From positions 1 to 36,383 of the forward strand of contig JAIWWG010000166.1 in the NCBI GenBank assembly GCA_025435555.1: a stretch of 36,383 nucleotides of DNA. The letters are read 5' to 3'. Below are positions 1 through 9,760 of the stretch, in pieces. Origin of the DNA: Chytriomyces cf. hyalinus JEL632 (Eukaryota; Chytridiomycota; Chytridiomycetes; Chytridiales; Chytriomycetaceae). How positions within the stretch are numbered: position 1 is the stretch's first letter; each line of letters begins with the position of its first letter. The translations under genes and the position numbers were made by a program. The notes beneath the pieces are model-generated. The model made no database searches, was not told the origin of the DNA, and saw only the letters and a list, made by a program, of their open reading frames with translations.

Positions 1-411
1 ACTTTTTATATTCTTTTTTTTTTTTTTCTTCGAGATGGTTTGTGGGTGGATGTGATTGCGCGTCTTGTGCAAGAGAGGGCATCTGAAATACAGGTTACAT
101 GAATAGAGGCTGAAAAAAAGGTGTGACTAATTGAAGTGTTTGTGGTTGGTTGGTAGTTCCCAGATCACATGTCGGAAAAGAGACCGGGTTTGTTTTTGAG
201 GGGTAGTAAAGCAGAGAAATAGAGAAGATGGAAGGAGAAGATGAATAGCGGAAGAAAATAAACGTAAAGGACACGCTTCATTGTCGCCCAGTCGTTGCCC
301 AGTTATGCGTGTTCAGCCAAAAGATAAAGGAGAACATGCAAGCGTCGGGGAATAAAAATCAGACAAAAAAAAAAGCAACTCACCACATCTCAGCACCAAG
401 CCTCAAAAGTC
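1..411. other. Upstream region of the first membrane-SAM gene
   Basis: No supported gene is visible here. The stretch holds a long T run near the left edge and A-rich sequence just before the start at 412. It should contain the promoter and 5' leader of the gene at 412-2336. It may also hide the end of an intron, because that gene lacks a signal peptide at its visible start; an AG acceptor-like site lies near 394. No hydrophobic start exon can be read in this region. Confidence 0.4.
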
Positions 412-2336
412 ATGGCCGCAGCAGACTACTACCTGTACTACAACACGACAGACACCTCTTGCGACTCGTTCGTCCAGCGTATGGACTTCACCATCAATCC
501 ATCGCTCTCATGCGTCGACAGCAACGCGACTTGCGGAAGGACCGCCGAGAGCTTTGACTCTGCTCGGTATAGCAAGTCCTGCGTGGATGTCCCCAGGCTG
601 CCCTCCGTCTATTTAAAGTCAGACGCCTTGCCACTCGTTGTCTTCAATCAATACGCGGACACCGACACCAAGTGTTCTGCCTCTTCCCTTGTCGGCGGAA
701 CTCAGTATCCCATCGACACATGCGTGCCTGCGCATTCAGAGACGGGTTTCCAGACCTTTGAGGGTCGTCAGATCCAGTCCGAGTATGTATCAGCCAACAT
801 GTCGAACGGGCAGTTGATTCGATCCTTCTTTTCGGACAACAACTGTACAAACTACCTGTCCGCCGTACCCTTTGACAACAAGTTGACCGCATGCGAGTCG
901 CACATGTCCGCCACCATCATCAACCCGCTCATCTTCAGGCGGCTCGTCTTTTTCAGAGACGATGCTTGCACTTTAACCAACACTGTCAGATACTTGGTGT
1001 CAAACAAGGACAAGTGTGTATCATCGTCGTTTTGTGGGAAGGGCGATGCTTTCCCGCAACAGGATTCCTGCGTCAACACGCCGACCCTCTCTGCGGATGC
1101 CATCACGTACTTTAAAAACAATCCTTACGTAATCTATGACTACTACCAGGACGATAACTGCCAAGGTTTCATGCGCTCCACTGCTGTTGCCATGAATGTG
1201 TGTCGTCTCATCACAGGCAACAAATCCTCCAACGTCACCGTTATGCCTGATGGTTCCTTCGTGGCCACGACCTACAATGCCCCTGATTGCAAGGAGGGTG
1301 TGAACTCTACAATCAAATACGCAAGGAACGGCGCATGCACTGAATCTGTCCGTCTGACTGCTTACAACTATGCTAGCCTTATGAGTCCGAGCGGTGTTGC
1401 TGGGGACAGCAACGGATCAAATTCGTCGTCGTCGCAGAGCAGCAACTTGGGAGCCATTATTGGAGGTATCGTGGGTGCTGTGGTTGTGTTGGGCGCGATC
1501 GGTGGATTCTTGTACCTGCGCAACAAAAAGAAGCAAGGAACTGCCAAGCAATTGAGTACACCCCTCCCGAGCAATTATGAGCCTTCTGGAGATGCACCAC
1601 TTTTACCGCCGCCCGGATCTAACGCTACATTTGATCAAATGAATGCATCCCGGTCGTGGCAAAGCCCGGTTGTATCGCAGAACATGCAACCTGCTTCAAA
1701 TCAGTTTGCGGCTGTTGCGGCTCCTATCGCCTACGATGGGGCTCCTAAACCGTACTATGCGGCCTCTGAAGTGTCTTCGTCGCAGCCGTCTGTCGGGTAT
1801 TCTGATGAGCCCATGTAAGGAGTGACTGTCTGATATCAAAAAATTGAAATGACTCGCTCATTTTATATTTCAACATAAAAACACACAGGGTCGGCGACTC
1901 TTCCCAAAACCAAGGCCCACTTCCTCGCAAGACAACCCTCATGAACAATAATCAGTCCTTTCTGAACGAAAGCCTGGCGTCCTCAGCCTCCTCGACCACC
2001 ATCACACCAGCCGCGCTTTACCCCATCCAAATTGGAAAAGTGACTCTCCCGCTAAACCCTGCCGCATGGTCTGTCGCCGATACTGCACTGTGGATAGTAG
2101 AAAATGGAGGATCATTAGACTCTGCACGGCTTGTAAAGGAGCAGGAAGCTGACGGACGCACCCTACTAAAAGCCAGGGTTGCGGATCTTGCTGACGCGTT
2201 GGAAATTCGGACATTGGGGCAGAGGGTTCGTTTTGAGGAAGGAATTGAAGGGTTGAAGGCTCTTGCTGCAAAGGTGGGTGCTGTGGGTGCTTCATCGGAT
2301 GAGGCTCCGCCGCCTGCGTATTTCATGACGGCATGA
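412..2336 (+). CDS. Single-pass membrane protein: 16-Cys ectodomain, TM helix, SAM domain, PPAY tail (copy 1)
   Basis: Two exons are seen, 412-1814 and 1889-2336, giving 616 residues. The donor AT|GTAAGGAG and acceptor ACACACAG join the two frames exactly. Residues 1-330 form a cysteine-rich, N-glycosylation-sequon-rich ectodomain with cysteines at 17, 34, 41, 57, 88, 104, 145, 161, 186, 202, 208, 220, 250, 264, 293 and 309. Residues about 347-369 are one Gly/Ala/Val-rich membrane helix followed by RNKKK, which predicts a cytoplasmic C-terminus. Residues about 526-595 match a SAM domain (conserved W528, then IRTLGQRVRF). The protein ends PPPAYFMTA, containing a PPxY motif. The visible ATG gives no signal peptide, so a 5' exon is probably missing. 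Its tandem paralogue at 2764 shares the layout and the intron position. The role is inferred to be a surface receptor or adhesin; no named family is recognised. Confidence 0.75.
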
Positions 2337-2763
2337 GTTTTTTGTGACTCTTTTATTTTTTTCGCTTTGATGGATGGGTGAGGGTGGATCGGTTCTTGTT
2401 GGTATGCGTATAAATTTTACAGTTATTTTGCTCTTATCACTGTCGAGACAAAGTGGCAGAAGTGGACATTCGGGATTGCAGAAACAGGTCGACTCAGCTT
2501 CGGACTCGCTCTGGAAGAGGAAAAAAGTCAAGAATTTCGTTCCCACGTCCGAGCGACACTGAAGTAAAATTTTCATTTCTTTTAATCAAACCGCTGAACG
2601 CAGCGTAAAACAAATCGGCGCTGGCAACTTCGCCGCAAATTCAGACGAACGGAATGGGATTTGGGTGTCCGAATGAGACATGTCCGAACGGGGCGTGTCC
2701 AGGGGAGCAGTTTGGGTTCCAGACATTGTTCAAAGTCAGGCAACGAAAAGAGAGAACTCACAA
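2337..2763. other. Spacer between the two membrane-SAM paralogues
   Basis: This stretch holds the 3' end of copy 1 and the promoter of copy 2. An in-frame extension of copy 2 upstream to an ATG at 2680 is open, but homology to copy 1 begins at the ATG at 2764. A short frame starting at ATG 2404 encodes a hydrophobic run (MRINFTVILLLSLS) that resembles a signal peptide. I could not connect it to copy 2 by a convincing splice pair. Confidence 0.35.
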
Positions 2764-4748
2764 ATGTCGGCGAACGGGGTCTCCGTTTACCGCTACTACA
2801 ACGCCACAGACACCGCATGCAACTCCACTCTGCAGCGCATCGATATCCGTCTGTCCCAGCCATGCACTCTCAACACAACCGAGACCAACAATGCCACTCT
2901 CACATGCACCCCAACGAGCGAGAAGGCGGACTCGGCTCATTACAGCACGGGTTGCGTGATTCCGGCGAGCCTTACGTCTGTCTATTCAACTTCGAACGAC
3001 TCGCTTGTTGTCTTTAGCCAATTTGCGGAGTCTGATGTAAAGTGCTGGGCTTCTTCCCTCGTGGGCGGCACCCAGTACGCCGTCGACACATGTGTCTCTG
3101 CGCATTCAGAGACGGGTTTCCAGACCTTCGAGGGCCGCCAGATCCAATCCGAATATGTCTCGGCTAACACGTCCAATGGCCAATTGATCCGCTCCTTCTT
3201 TGCCAACAACAACTGCACAAACTACGTGTCCTCCGTCTTATTCGACAGCAGTCTGACCGCATGCCAGTCGCACATGTCTGCAAACTTTAGCAAAACTCCC
3301 AGCTTCAAGAGGCAAGTTTATTTCTCGGACGAAGCATGTACGCGGCCAGACTTGATCACATACCAACTCTCCAACAAAGATGATTGCGTCACAAAATCCT
3401 TTTGCGGAGTAGCCGCCCCTTTTCCGCTTCAAGAGACGTGCGTCGATACTCCAAATCTTCCTGCCGATGCCGCTGAATTCTTTCAAAATAGGCCGTACGC
3501 CATCTTTGACAATTTCCTGGAACCAAATTGTTTGGGATATTCACACTCTTCTGCGGTTCCCATGAACTCTTGCATTCTCATTGAAGGGGATCAATCGACA
3601 AGCACCACGTTTCTTCCCAACGGCTCGGTCCAGGACACCACGTTTAACGGCCCTGATTGCACGCGTGGTATTAACGTGACTGCCACTTACTCTCCAAATG
3701 GCGAGTGCAATGGGGTCTGGCGGCTGACGGCTTATAACTATGCAAGTGAGACTTCGGCGGCAAGTGCCGTTTCGTCACAAACCAGCCTTGCATCACCAAT
3801 GACTCGGGTCATGGAGAGCGGGAGCGGGAGCGGGCAATTATCTCCAGAGAGTAATTTAGGTGCGATCCTTGGGGGTGTTGCGGGTGGTGTGGTTGTTCTC
3901 GCCGCCATCACCGCGTTTCTGTGTATGCGTTACACAAAAAAGCAGATTGGAGATAAGCAACTGGTTCTGAGTCATGACAACCACGACGCTACTGCAGATG
4001 CCCAGATTCCGTTCATGATTTCTTCTCTGGCGCAGGACTCGACAACAAATCAGACAGCCCATCAGCTCCAAACTTTGCAAACTGCGAACCCAAACATTCA
4101 ACTCCCACCAACCCAGGTAGCTCCAGTTCTGCTTCCAGAAGAAAATGACGCGTATAGGCAGCTTCAGTACTTTTCCATTCTGCCTTTGCCAAAGCCTCTT
4201 GGTGATGAACCAATGTGAGATTGTTTTTGTAATTGTTGCTCAACTCTTATGGATGCACGTTTTCTAACCAATATCACACCATCAGTGGTAGTAGCAAGCA
4301 ACTGCATGACTTGGCCCAACAACTGCAAAGTTCATTTCCCCTCGGTTCCACGACCTCCTTCCTCGACAATACCCTCACATCTTCAGCATTACCCCCTCCA
4401 ACAATAACCACCCACACCCTTCAGCCCATCCAAATAGGAAAAGTGTCATTTCCGCTTGATCCTCAGGCCTGGTCAGTCGCGGAAGTAGCGCTTTGGATCG
4501 TTGACAATGGTGGATCCCAAGACTCTGCCCGCCTTGTCAACGAGCAAGATGTGGACGGCTGTGCACTGTTAACAGCGACAGTACCTGAACTCGCGGATAC
4601 GTTGGAGATTCGGACATTGGGGCAAAGAGTTCGGTTTCAGGTTGGAGTTGATAAGTTGAGAGCGGTTGCTGTGGGAGTGGCGACTGCTGCTGCTGCTGCG
4701 TCGGTGGAGGTTGTTGAGGCACCGCCGGCGTATTTTAATACGGCGTGA
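2764..4748 (+). CDS. Single-pass membrane protein: 16-Cys ectodomain, TM helix, SAM domain, PPAY tail (copy 2)
   Basis: Two exons, 2764-4214 and 4286-4748, give 637 residues. The intron has donor AT|GTGAGATT and acceptor ATCAG and sits at the same place and phase as in copy 1. The start was chosen by alignment with copy 1; the frame is also open upstream to an ATG at 2680. All 16 ectodomain cysteines are kept: 19, 34, 48, 64, 94, 110, 151, 167, 192, 208, 214, 226, 256, 270, 299, 315. A membrane helix at about 366-388 is followed by RYTKK, then a long Gln/Pro/Thr-rich tail, a SAM domain (RTLGQRVRF conserved) and the terminal EAPPAYFNTA. The most conserved ectodomain block is SETGFQTFEGRQIQSEYVSA. 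The tail between helix and SAM domain has diverged strongly, whereas ectodomain, SAM and PPAY are preserved, which argues for functional constraint on both ends. Confidence 0.75.
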
Positions 4749-5712
4749 ATTTTTTTTTCGTCGAGAAGCGTGGTTTTAGTCTGCATCATGTTTATTTGAT
4801 TCTTTGTTTTGGGGAGTAAAGGGCACTGCAAAATTTTTGAAATGAAAAAAAAGAACTGATAGTCACGTACAAACTACTGTGACGGCGATCCGAGCAATCC
4901 TAAACTTGGTACCACCTATTTCTCAAGCTCAAGGTCCAACTTACCAGCCAAATCAACGTTGCAATTTATTGCCGCCAGCGACCACTTGTATACAGCCACC
5001 TTCGTACCAGCTTTTCATCAATAGTGACCAAACTTCCTTTCGTAACGCAACACCGGTACGAAATAACACCCGTGACATTTGTCCTCGCGCTTGGAAGTTT
5101 GACCGGCCAAAAGAATCCGAGTAGGCCTCCACCTTAAGGCACCCGTCGCTCTTAGACACTACGTGTCTGGGTCGTCCAACTCGACTGTGCGACTGCACCC
5201 ACTTTATTTTGAAGAAAGTTTTTTTGTTTTCGGACATTTTTTTTTTTTTTTGTGACAAATCCAGTCTTGTTGGGTCGGTTATTTGGCGGAATTGGCGCCG
5301 CGATACATGACCGATAAAATGACCAGTGGTTACCATTGAGGTCAGCACAAGACCTATGCCTCCCCATGTCCTTCAATTCCACAGGATGCCGCGCTTATGT
5401 CCCTATGAAGTAGTTTGGGATAACCCGTGAGGGTGACTTCACTTCAACGCATACATCATCAGCCGTTGCAGGCAGTGATTTTAGAAAGCTGCAAGTTCGT
5501 AACAGTGGAACAAAAGCACTTCAAAATATCTGAATCAGCAGCGCGGGAAGCCATCTTTTCAAATTCTTCAACTCCAAAGACATACGCCGTCACACTTGCC
5601 AACACGAAGACACAAAAAAAAAACCAAGACACACAAACACAATCCCTCAACACAGAAAAGAGAAACCGTGTCCTAAACCCGCTCAAAAACAGACGGGGAT
5701 TTCAAAACGACT
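4749..5712. other. Convergent spacer without a supported gene
   Basis: This stretch lies between the 3' ends of copy 2 (+) and RPN5 (-). It holds several A and T runs, including one near 5240. Open frames on both strands (for example 4953-5348 on the minus strand) have no recognisable motif, splice structure or homologous partner in the window. Its length is unusual for this gene-dense region, and it could hold a non-coding RNA or a decayed insertion, but nothing specific is visible. Confidence 0.3.
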
Positions 5713-7775
5713 TTAGTTTTTGCTTTGCGTGATGGATGCCACCATTTCCTCCTTGGCAATCAGATGCGTTGTCTTGCTAATCAGGCTGAGCAGCTGGTTA
5801 ATATTGCTGGACCAGTCGTTCAGCACAGTGTTGGGAGTCTTTCGCGGCACAAAGTTGATGATTCCTGCGGGTCTGTCCATCTTTGCGTGGATTGTTTTGG
5901 AAACGACAAGCTTGGAAAGGAATTCTTCAGAATCCTGCGAAAAAGAAATCATCTGAGACCAGACACTTCCAACAAGAAGAATCAATCGGAACGCTAAAAA
6001 CCTGCACGGAGAGGTCCAACAGCTGAGTTAATCTCTTCGTGGAAATGCGCGTATAGTACTTGGCAATCACTCGAATGTTCTTCGACCAAAAAGCTGAGCA
6101 TAAGCAAAAAATTCCATCACCCGGCAATCATGACCACGAATGTTCTTACATGCTCAATCACACGCTCATGCAGGGCCTTGAGTCTGGCCTGGCCTCCCTC
6201 TGATTTGTCGAAGACGGCTGTTGCCTTCAGGGTGGGCCCATAGATTTCCTCAATCTTTGGCCAACGTACGAGCTCATTAGTGACAAAGCACTTGACAAGG
6301 TCTCTGCAGACAACATTTCCAGAAAGTCAGCAATAGAAGCCAGAACAACCACAATACAAACTTTAGCAGTCCCAACTTGGACAAGTTGGCATCTTCGTAA
6401 ATGCGGTGAATTAAATCTGACTGCTCATTGTCAAATGGAGACAGAATGACAAAAAAGACGACATTTTGAAGGGCCTGCGCAAAAACGTGTCAGAAGAGTT
6501 GGCTTTGTTTTTCCACGCAGAGATAAATGCTAATGACTCACAGCAGACCATAGCTTCTGGTCATTTTTGACTGCAGGAGTATCATAAATATGGCGGTAAT
6601 GTTTACAGGTGTTCAGAAACAGGCTCTCGTGAATAGAGTATTGAATCATCAATTCGTAGAAACGGAGTTTCAGGTCCTACTCGATGAAAGCAACAGAGGA
6701 ATTGGTTCAGAGGACCCGCGTTTAACATGCACAAATTCGAGCAAGGAGCACTCACATGCTGTGCAACATCCTCAAAAAACTTGAGACTGATTTTTCGGCT
6801 AATGATTAACACGCGTGGGTAGTCCTTCTTGGCAAGAGTCAGGCGCATTTGCTCAAGAATAAATTCCGTCTTTTCGCGCTTATCCATGGAACCAAACGTT
6901 TCAACCTAAGGTCCCATACGTTTTCGAGTTATTGCAATGGATGTGATACAGGTTAATTTCTGACGGCCTTTGTACTAGGTTAGTGCTTACCTGCAGTTCC
7001 TGAAGAATATCGGCTGCTTCGACAATTTTTCCCTCAGTTTCACGGATTTTGGAAAGAATCATAGTCAAGCGAGCTCTTTCCACTTCGACAAAGATCTGGG
7101 GGAAAAGAAAACCAATGAGAATATGTGTAGAGTGCAAGTTAAATAAAGCGGATTACTTTGCCATCTGTCACAGTGCGGAGCGTCTCAATCAGTTCCAGCT
7201 TGGTTGCCACGTTGGGCGTTTTGTCCAACAAAGACATGGCTTCCTGAATCATTTTAGAGACGGCCTGCAGGATAGATATTAGTATACCACACCCATGGAA
7301 ATCAGGCTCGGCAATAGAATTCTTTCTCACCCCCTTCAGCAGACCGTGTTTCTTCGACAAGAGCACAACTCGTTCGCCAAGCAACTTCCATTCTTTCGCA
7401 TTGAAACACATTGTCACATTGGCGATGAGAATGCGCGTGTTCGAGGCCGTGTCTGCGCTCTGTTACCACCACAAAAAATAAAACAACAAATAAATAAAAA
7501 AGGCACGGTTCGACGGATGCAGAAATGCATGCATAGGATTGTCGTAATAACGAAGCGAGAAGGAACGAACGTTTCGCGTCTGTTTCTCGAGGGTGGCGAG
7601 CGATTCGAGAGCCTCAACGAGCTTCCCTGCCTGTGGATGAGAAGAGATCAGACATCTGGCCACACGGCGTTCGCTGCTATGGATGCTATTTTACCGAAGC
7701 CAGGCTCTCAGCAACTGGCAGCTGTGAGTCGACTTGGGCACTGAAGTCCTTCTCCACTTTGGGTGCTGGTTCCAT
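5713..7775 (-). CDS. RPN5: 26S proteasome regulatory lid subunit Rpn5 (PSMD12)
   Basis: Eleven exons on the minus strand (7775-7695, 7630-7571, 7459-7331, 7264-7157, 7095-6991, 6905-6756, 6676-6542, 6474-6362, 6303-6150, 6079-6002, 5934-5713) give 444 residues, close to the usual 445-456. The frame is continuous through every junction. Landmarks of the family, in order, are LEKQTRN, a VERARLT segment, [34 protein letters not shown]-like [14 protein letters not shown] and IAKYYTRIS. The C-terminal stretch ends STHLIAKEE-like [10 protein letters not shown]. The C-terminal third is the PCI and winged-helix region that docks the subunit into the lid horseshoe. The protein is a structural scaffold of the proteasome lid and acts in nucleus and cytosol. 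It shares a 389-bp divergent spacer with malate dehydrogenase. Confidence 0.93.
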
Positions 7776-8164
7776 TTTTGGTTGTATTTTATTTTTTATG
7801 CTTTCGAATAATTTTTATTTCTGAGGACGCGTTTTCCTGTGTTTTGATGAGACTTTTGCAACACCGCAGCAAGATGCAGTCGTAGCACTGAAACTGGTGG
7901 TGTAATTGGTGTAACTGAAGTGGGTAACGGTACCCTTCGGCTGTAAACTGTGTAGCCTCTGCCTCAGCTGTGCTCCAAGACCGTGTCCAGCAGTCCCAGC
8001 ATCACAGTTCAAATGCACTCAGAACAGGTCCCATTTTATAGCTCCTTCTCCATTTTATGGCGGCCCACGTGACGCCACCCACCCGACACTTGACACGAGT
8101 TTGTGTGTGTTGCTAAAAAGGACCTCATGGATCCGCATTTCTTCATAAAAAAACAATCGCAAAA
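7776..8164. promoter_or_regulatory. Divergent promoter region of RPN5 and malate dehydrogenase
   Basis: This 389-bp gap separates two start codons pointing away from each other. A palindromic CACGTG (E-box/bZIP-type) lies at 8066-8071, about 95 bp before the malate dehydrogenase start, within CCCACGTGACG. A clear TATA box is not seen near either start. The binding factor is unknown, so the site is only a candidate. Confidence 0.35.
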
Positions 8165-9587
8165 ATGGTAAGGACGCATCCGGCTCTTTCCGATGCTGCT
8201 CCGACCTGACAACTCACACGCATGCATACACCAGGTTAAAGTCGCTGTTCTTGGAGCCGCCGGTGGTATCGGCCAACCCCTCTCCCTCCTCATGAAGGCC
8301 AACCCTCTCGTCTCGGAGCTCGCGCTCTACGACGTCGTCAACACTCCAGGTGTTGCCGCCGATCTGTCCCACATCAACACCCCTGCCAAGGTACTGTGTA
8401 TCCAGCGTGCTGTGGAAGTATTATTGCCCACAAGCTGCGTTCCTCCCACAGGTTTCTGGCCACAAGGGTGACTCCGAGCTCGCTGCCGCACTCACTGGCT
8501 GCCACCTCGTCATCATCCCCGCCGGAGTCCCAAGAAAGCCCGGTATGACCCGTGACGATTTGTTCAACATCAACGCCGGAATCGTCAGAACCCTTGCCAC
8601 CGGCATTGCCACGTACGTGTTTTTGCGACGCCTTCTTTTTTTCGCATTTCCCCCACACACTTCGAATTTCTCCAGAGATATGATTTGCTGATTTTGATAA
8701 CGGATTTGTGTGCCACAAACAGCCACTGCCCAAAGGCCCACATTTGCGTCATTTCCAACCCAGTGAACTCCACCGTCCCAATCGTCGCTGAAGTGCTCAA
8801 GAAGCACAACGTGTTTGACCCAAGAAAGCTCTTTGGAGTCACCTCCCTCGACATTGTCCGCGCCAACACGTTTGTCAGCAGCTCCAAGGGCGTTAATGTT
8901 CAGGGAACTGAAGTCTCCGTCATTGGAGGACACTCTGGTGTCACCATTGTCCCAATCCTCTCAAACGTGAGTTGATGCGCGCATTTCATTCAATTCCCCT
9001 GCAGCGTCGCTTAACAGCATGCGTCTTTTGCTCGTAAATTCGAAACAGACCTCCCACTCCTTCACTCAGGCTGAGGTTGAGGCTCTCACCCAAAGAATCC
9101 AATACGGAGGTGACGAAGTCGTCAAGGCCAAGGATGGTGCTGGTTCTGCCACTCTCTCCATGGCTTACGCCGGTGCCCGCTTTGCCAACTCACTGTTGGA
9201 TGCCACCGTCTCCAAGAGATCTGGTATCAAGGAGTGCACTTTTGTGAAATCCGACGTTGTGCCAGGCTGCGAATTCTTCTCCACCGTTGTTGAGTTTGGC
9301 GTGAGTAACTCTTTTTCTGCTTCTCGTTGTTTTTGTTCCAGGCGCTGATTTATTCCCTGAAAATAGCCTGAGGGAGTCCACAAGATCTACCCCGTCCCAA
9401 CCTTGAACGCTTACGAGCAGAAGCTGTTGGATGCCTGCATTCCAGAGCTCAAGTCTAACATCCAGAAGGGCATTGACTTCATCAAGAACGCGTAGGTGTG
9501 ATTCATATTTAGCCTGATCTGTGTCGACCCTTGCATTGAAAAACTGATATGGACTCTCGCTTCTTGAACTTTTGCAGGAAATTGTGA
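8165..9587 (+). CDS. MDH: NAD-dependent malate dehydrogenase with splice-generated AKL C-terminus
   Basis: Exons 8165-8167, 8235-8390, 8452-8612, 8723-8966, 9049-9300, 9367-9491 and 9578-9587 give 316 residues. The enzyme interconverts malate and oxaloacetate with NAD(H). Visible motifs are the nucleotide-binding loop GAAGGIGQ (8-15), the substrate arginines in [17 protein letters not shown], the LDIVRANTF segment and the catalytic-histidine loop GGHSG. The sequence is of the mitochondrial/glyoxysomal MDH class, yet no transit peptide precedes MVKVAVLG. If the last intron (GC|GTAGGT to TTTGCAG, 86 bp) is removed, the protein ends FIKNAKL. If it is kept, translation stops at TAG 9493-9495, giving 314 residues ending FIKNA. 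AKL fits the PTS1 peroxisomal signal. The first coding exon contains only the ATG. Confidence 0.9.
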
Positions 9588-9612
9588 CGAGTTTTTGATT
9601 TTGGTTTCATCA

Positions 9613-9618
9613 AATAAA
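9613..9618 (+). terminator. Poly(A) signal AATAAA of malate dehydrogenase
   Basis: AATAAA lies 26 bp after the TGA at 9585-9587. It is also downstream of the alternative TAG at 9493, so both splice forms could share this 3' end. Confidence 0.5.
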
Positions 9619-9760
9619 AACGTGTAAAAGCTATAATTTGGTAGTGTTAAGAGTTTCTAGGTGGTTGCGTTGCTGTCATTCTTGTGAACTCTTTTGCCCC
9701 AAACATCTACCAACCAACACCAAGGAGAACGCAATGTAAATAGTGTGTATTTGGGAGCAC

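Noticed and set aside
1941-2336. SAM-domain frame as an independent gene
   Set aside because: Splicing 1814 to 1889 joins it in frame to the membrane protein, and the paralogue does the same at 4214/4286.
4953-5348. 131-residue minus-strand frame in the convergent spacer
   Set aside because: Contains a Lys run from a T tract, no domain, no splice partners and no homologue in the window; most likely chance.
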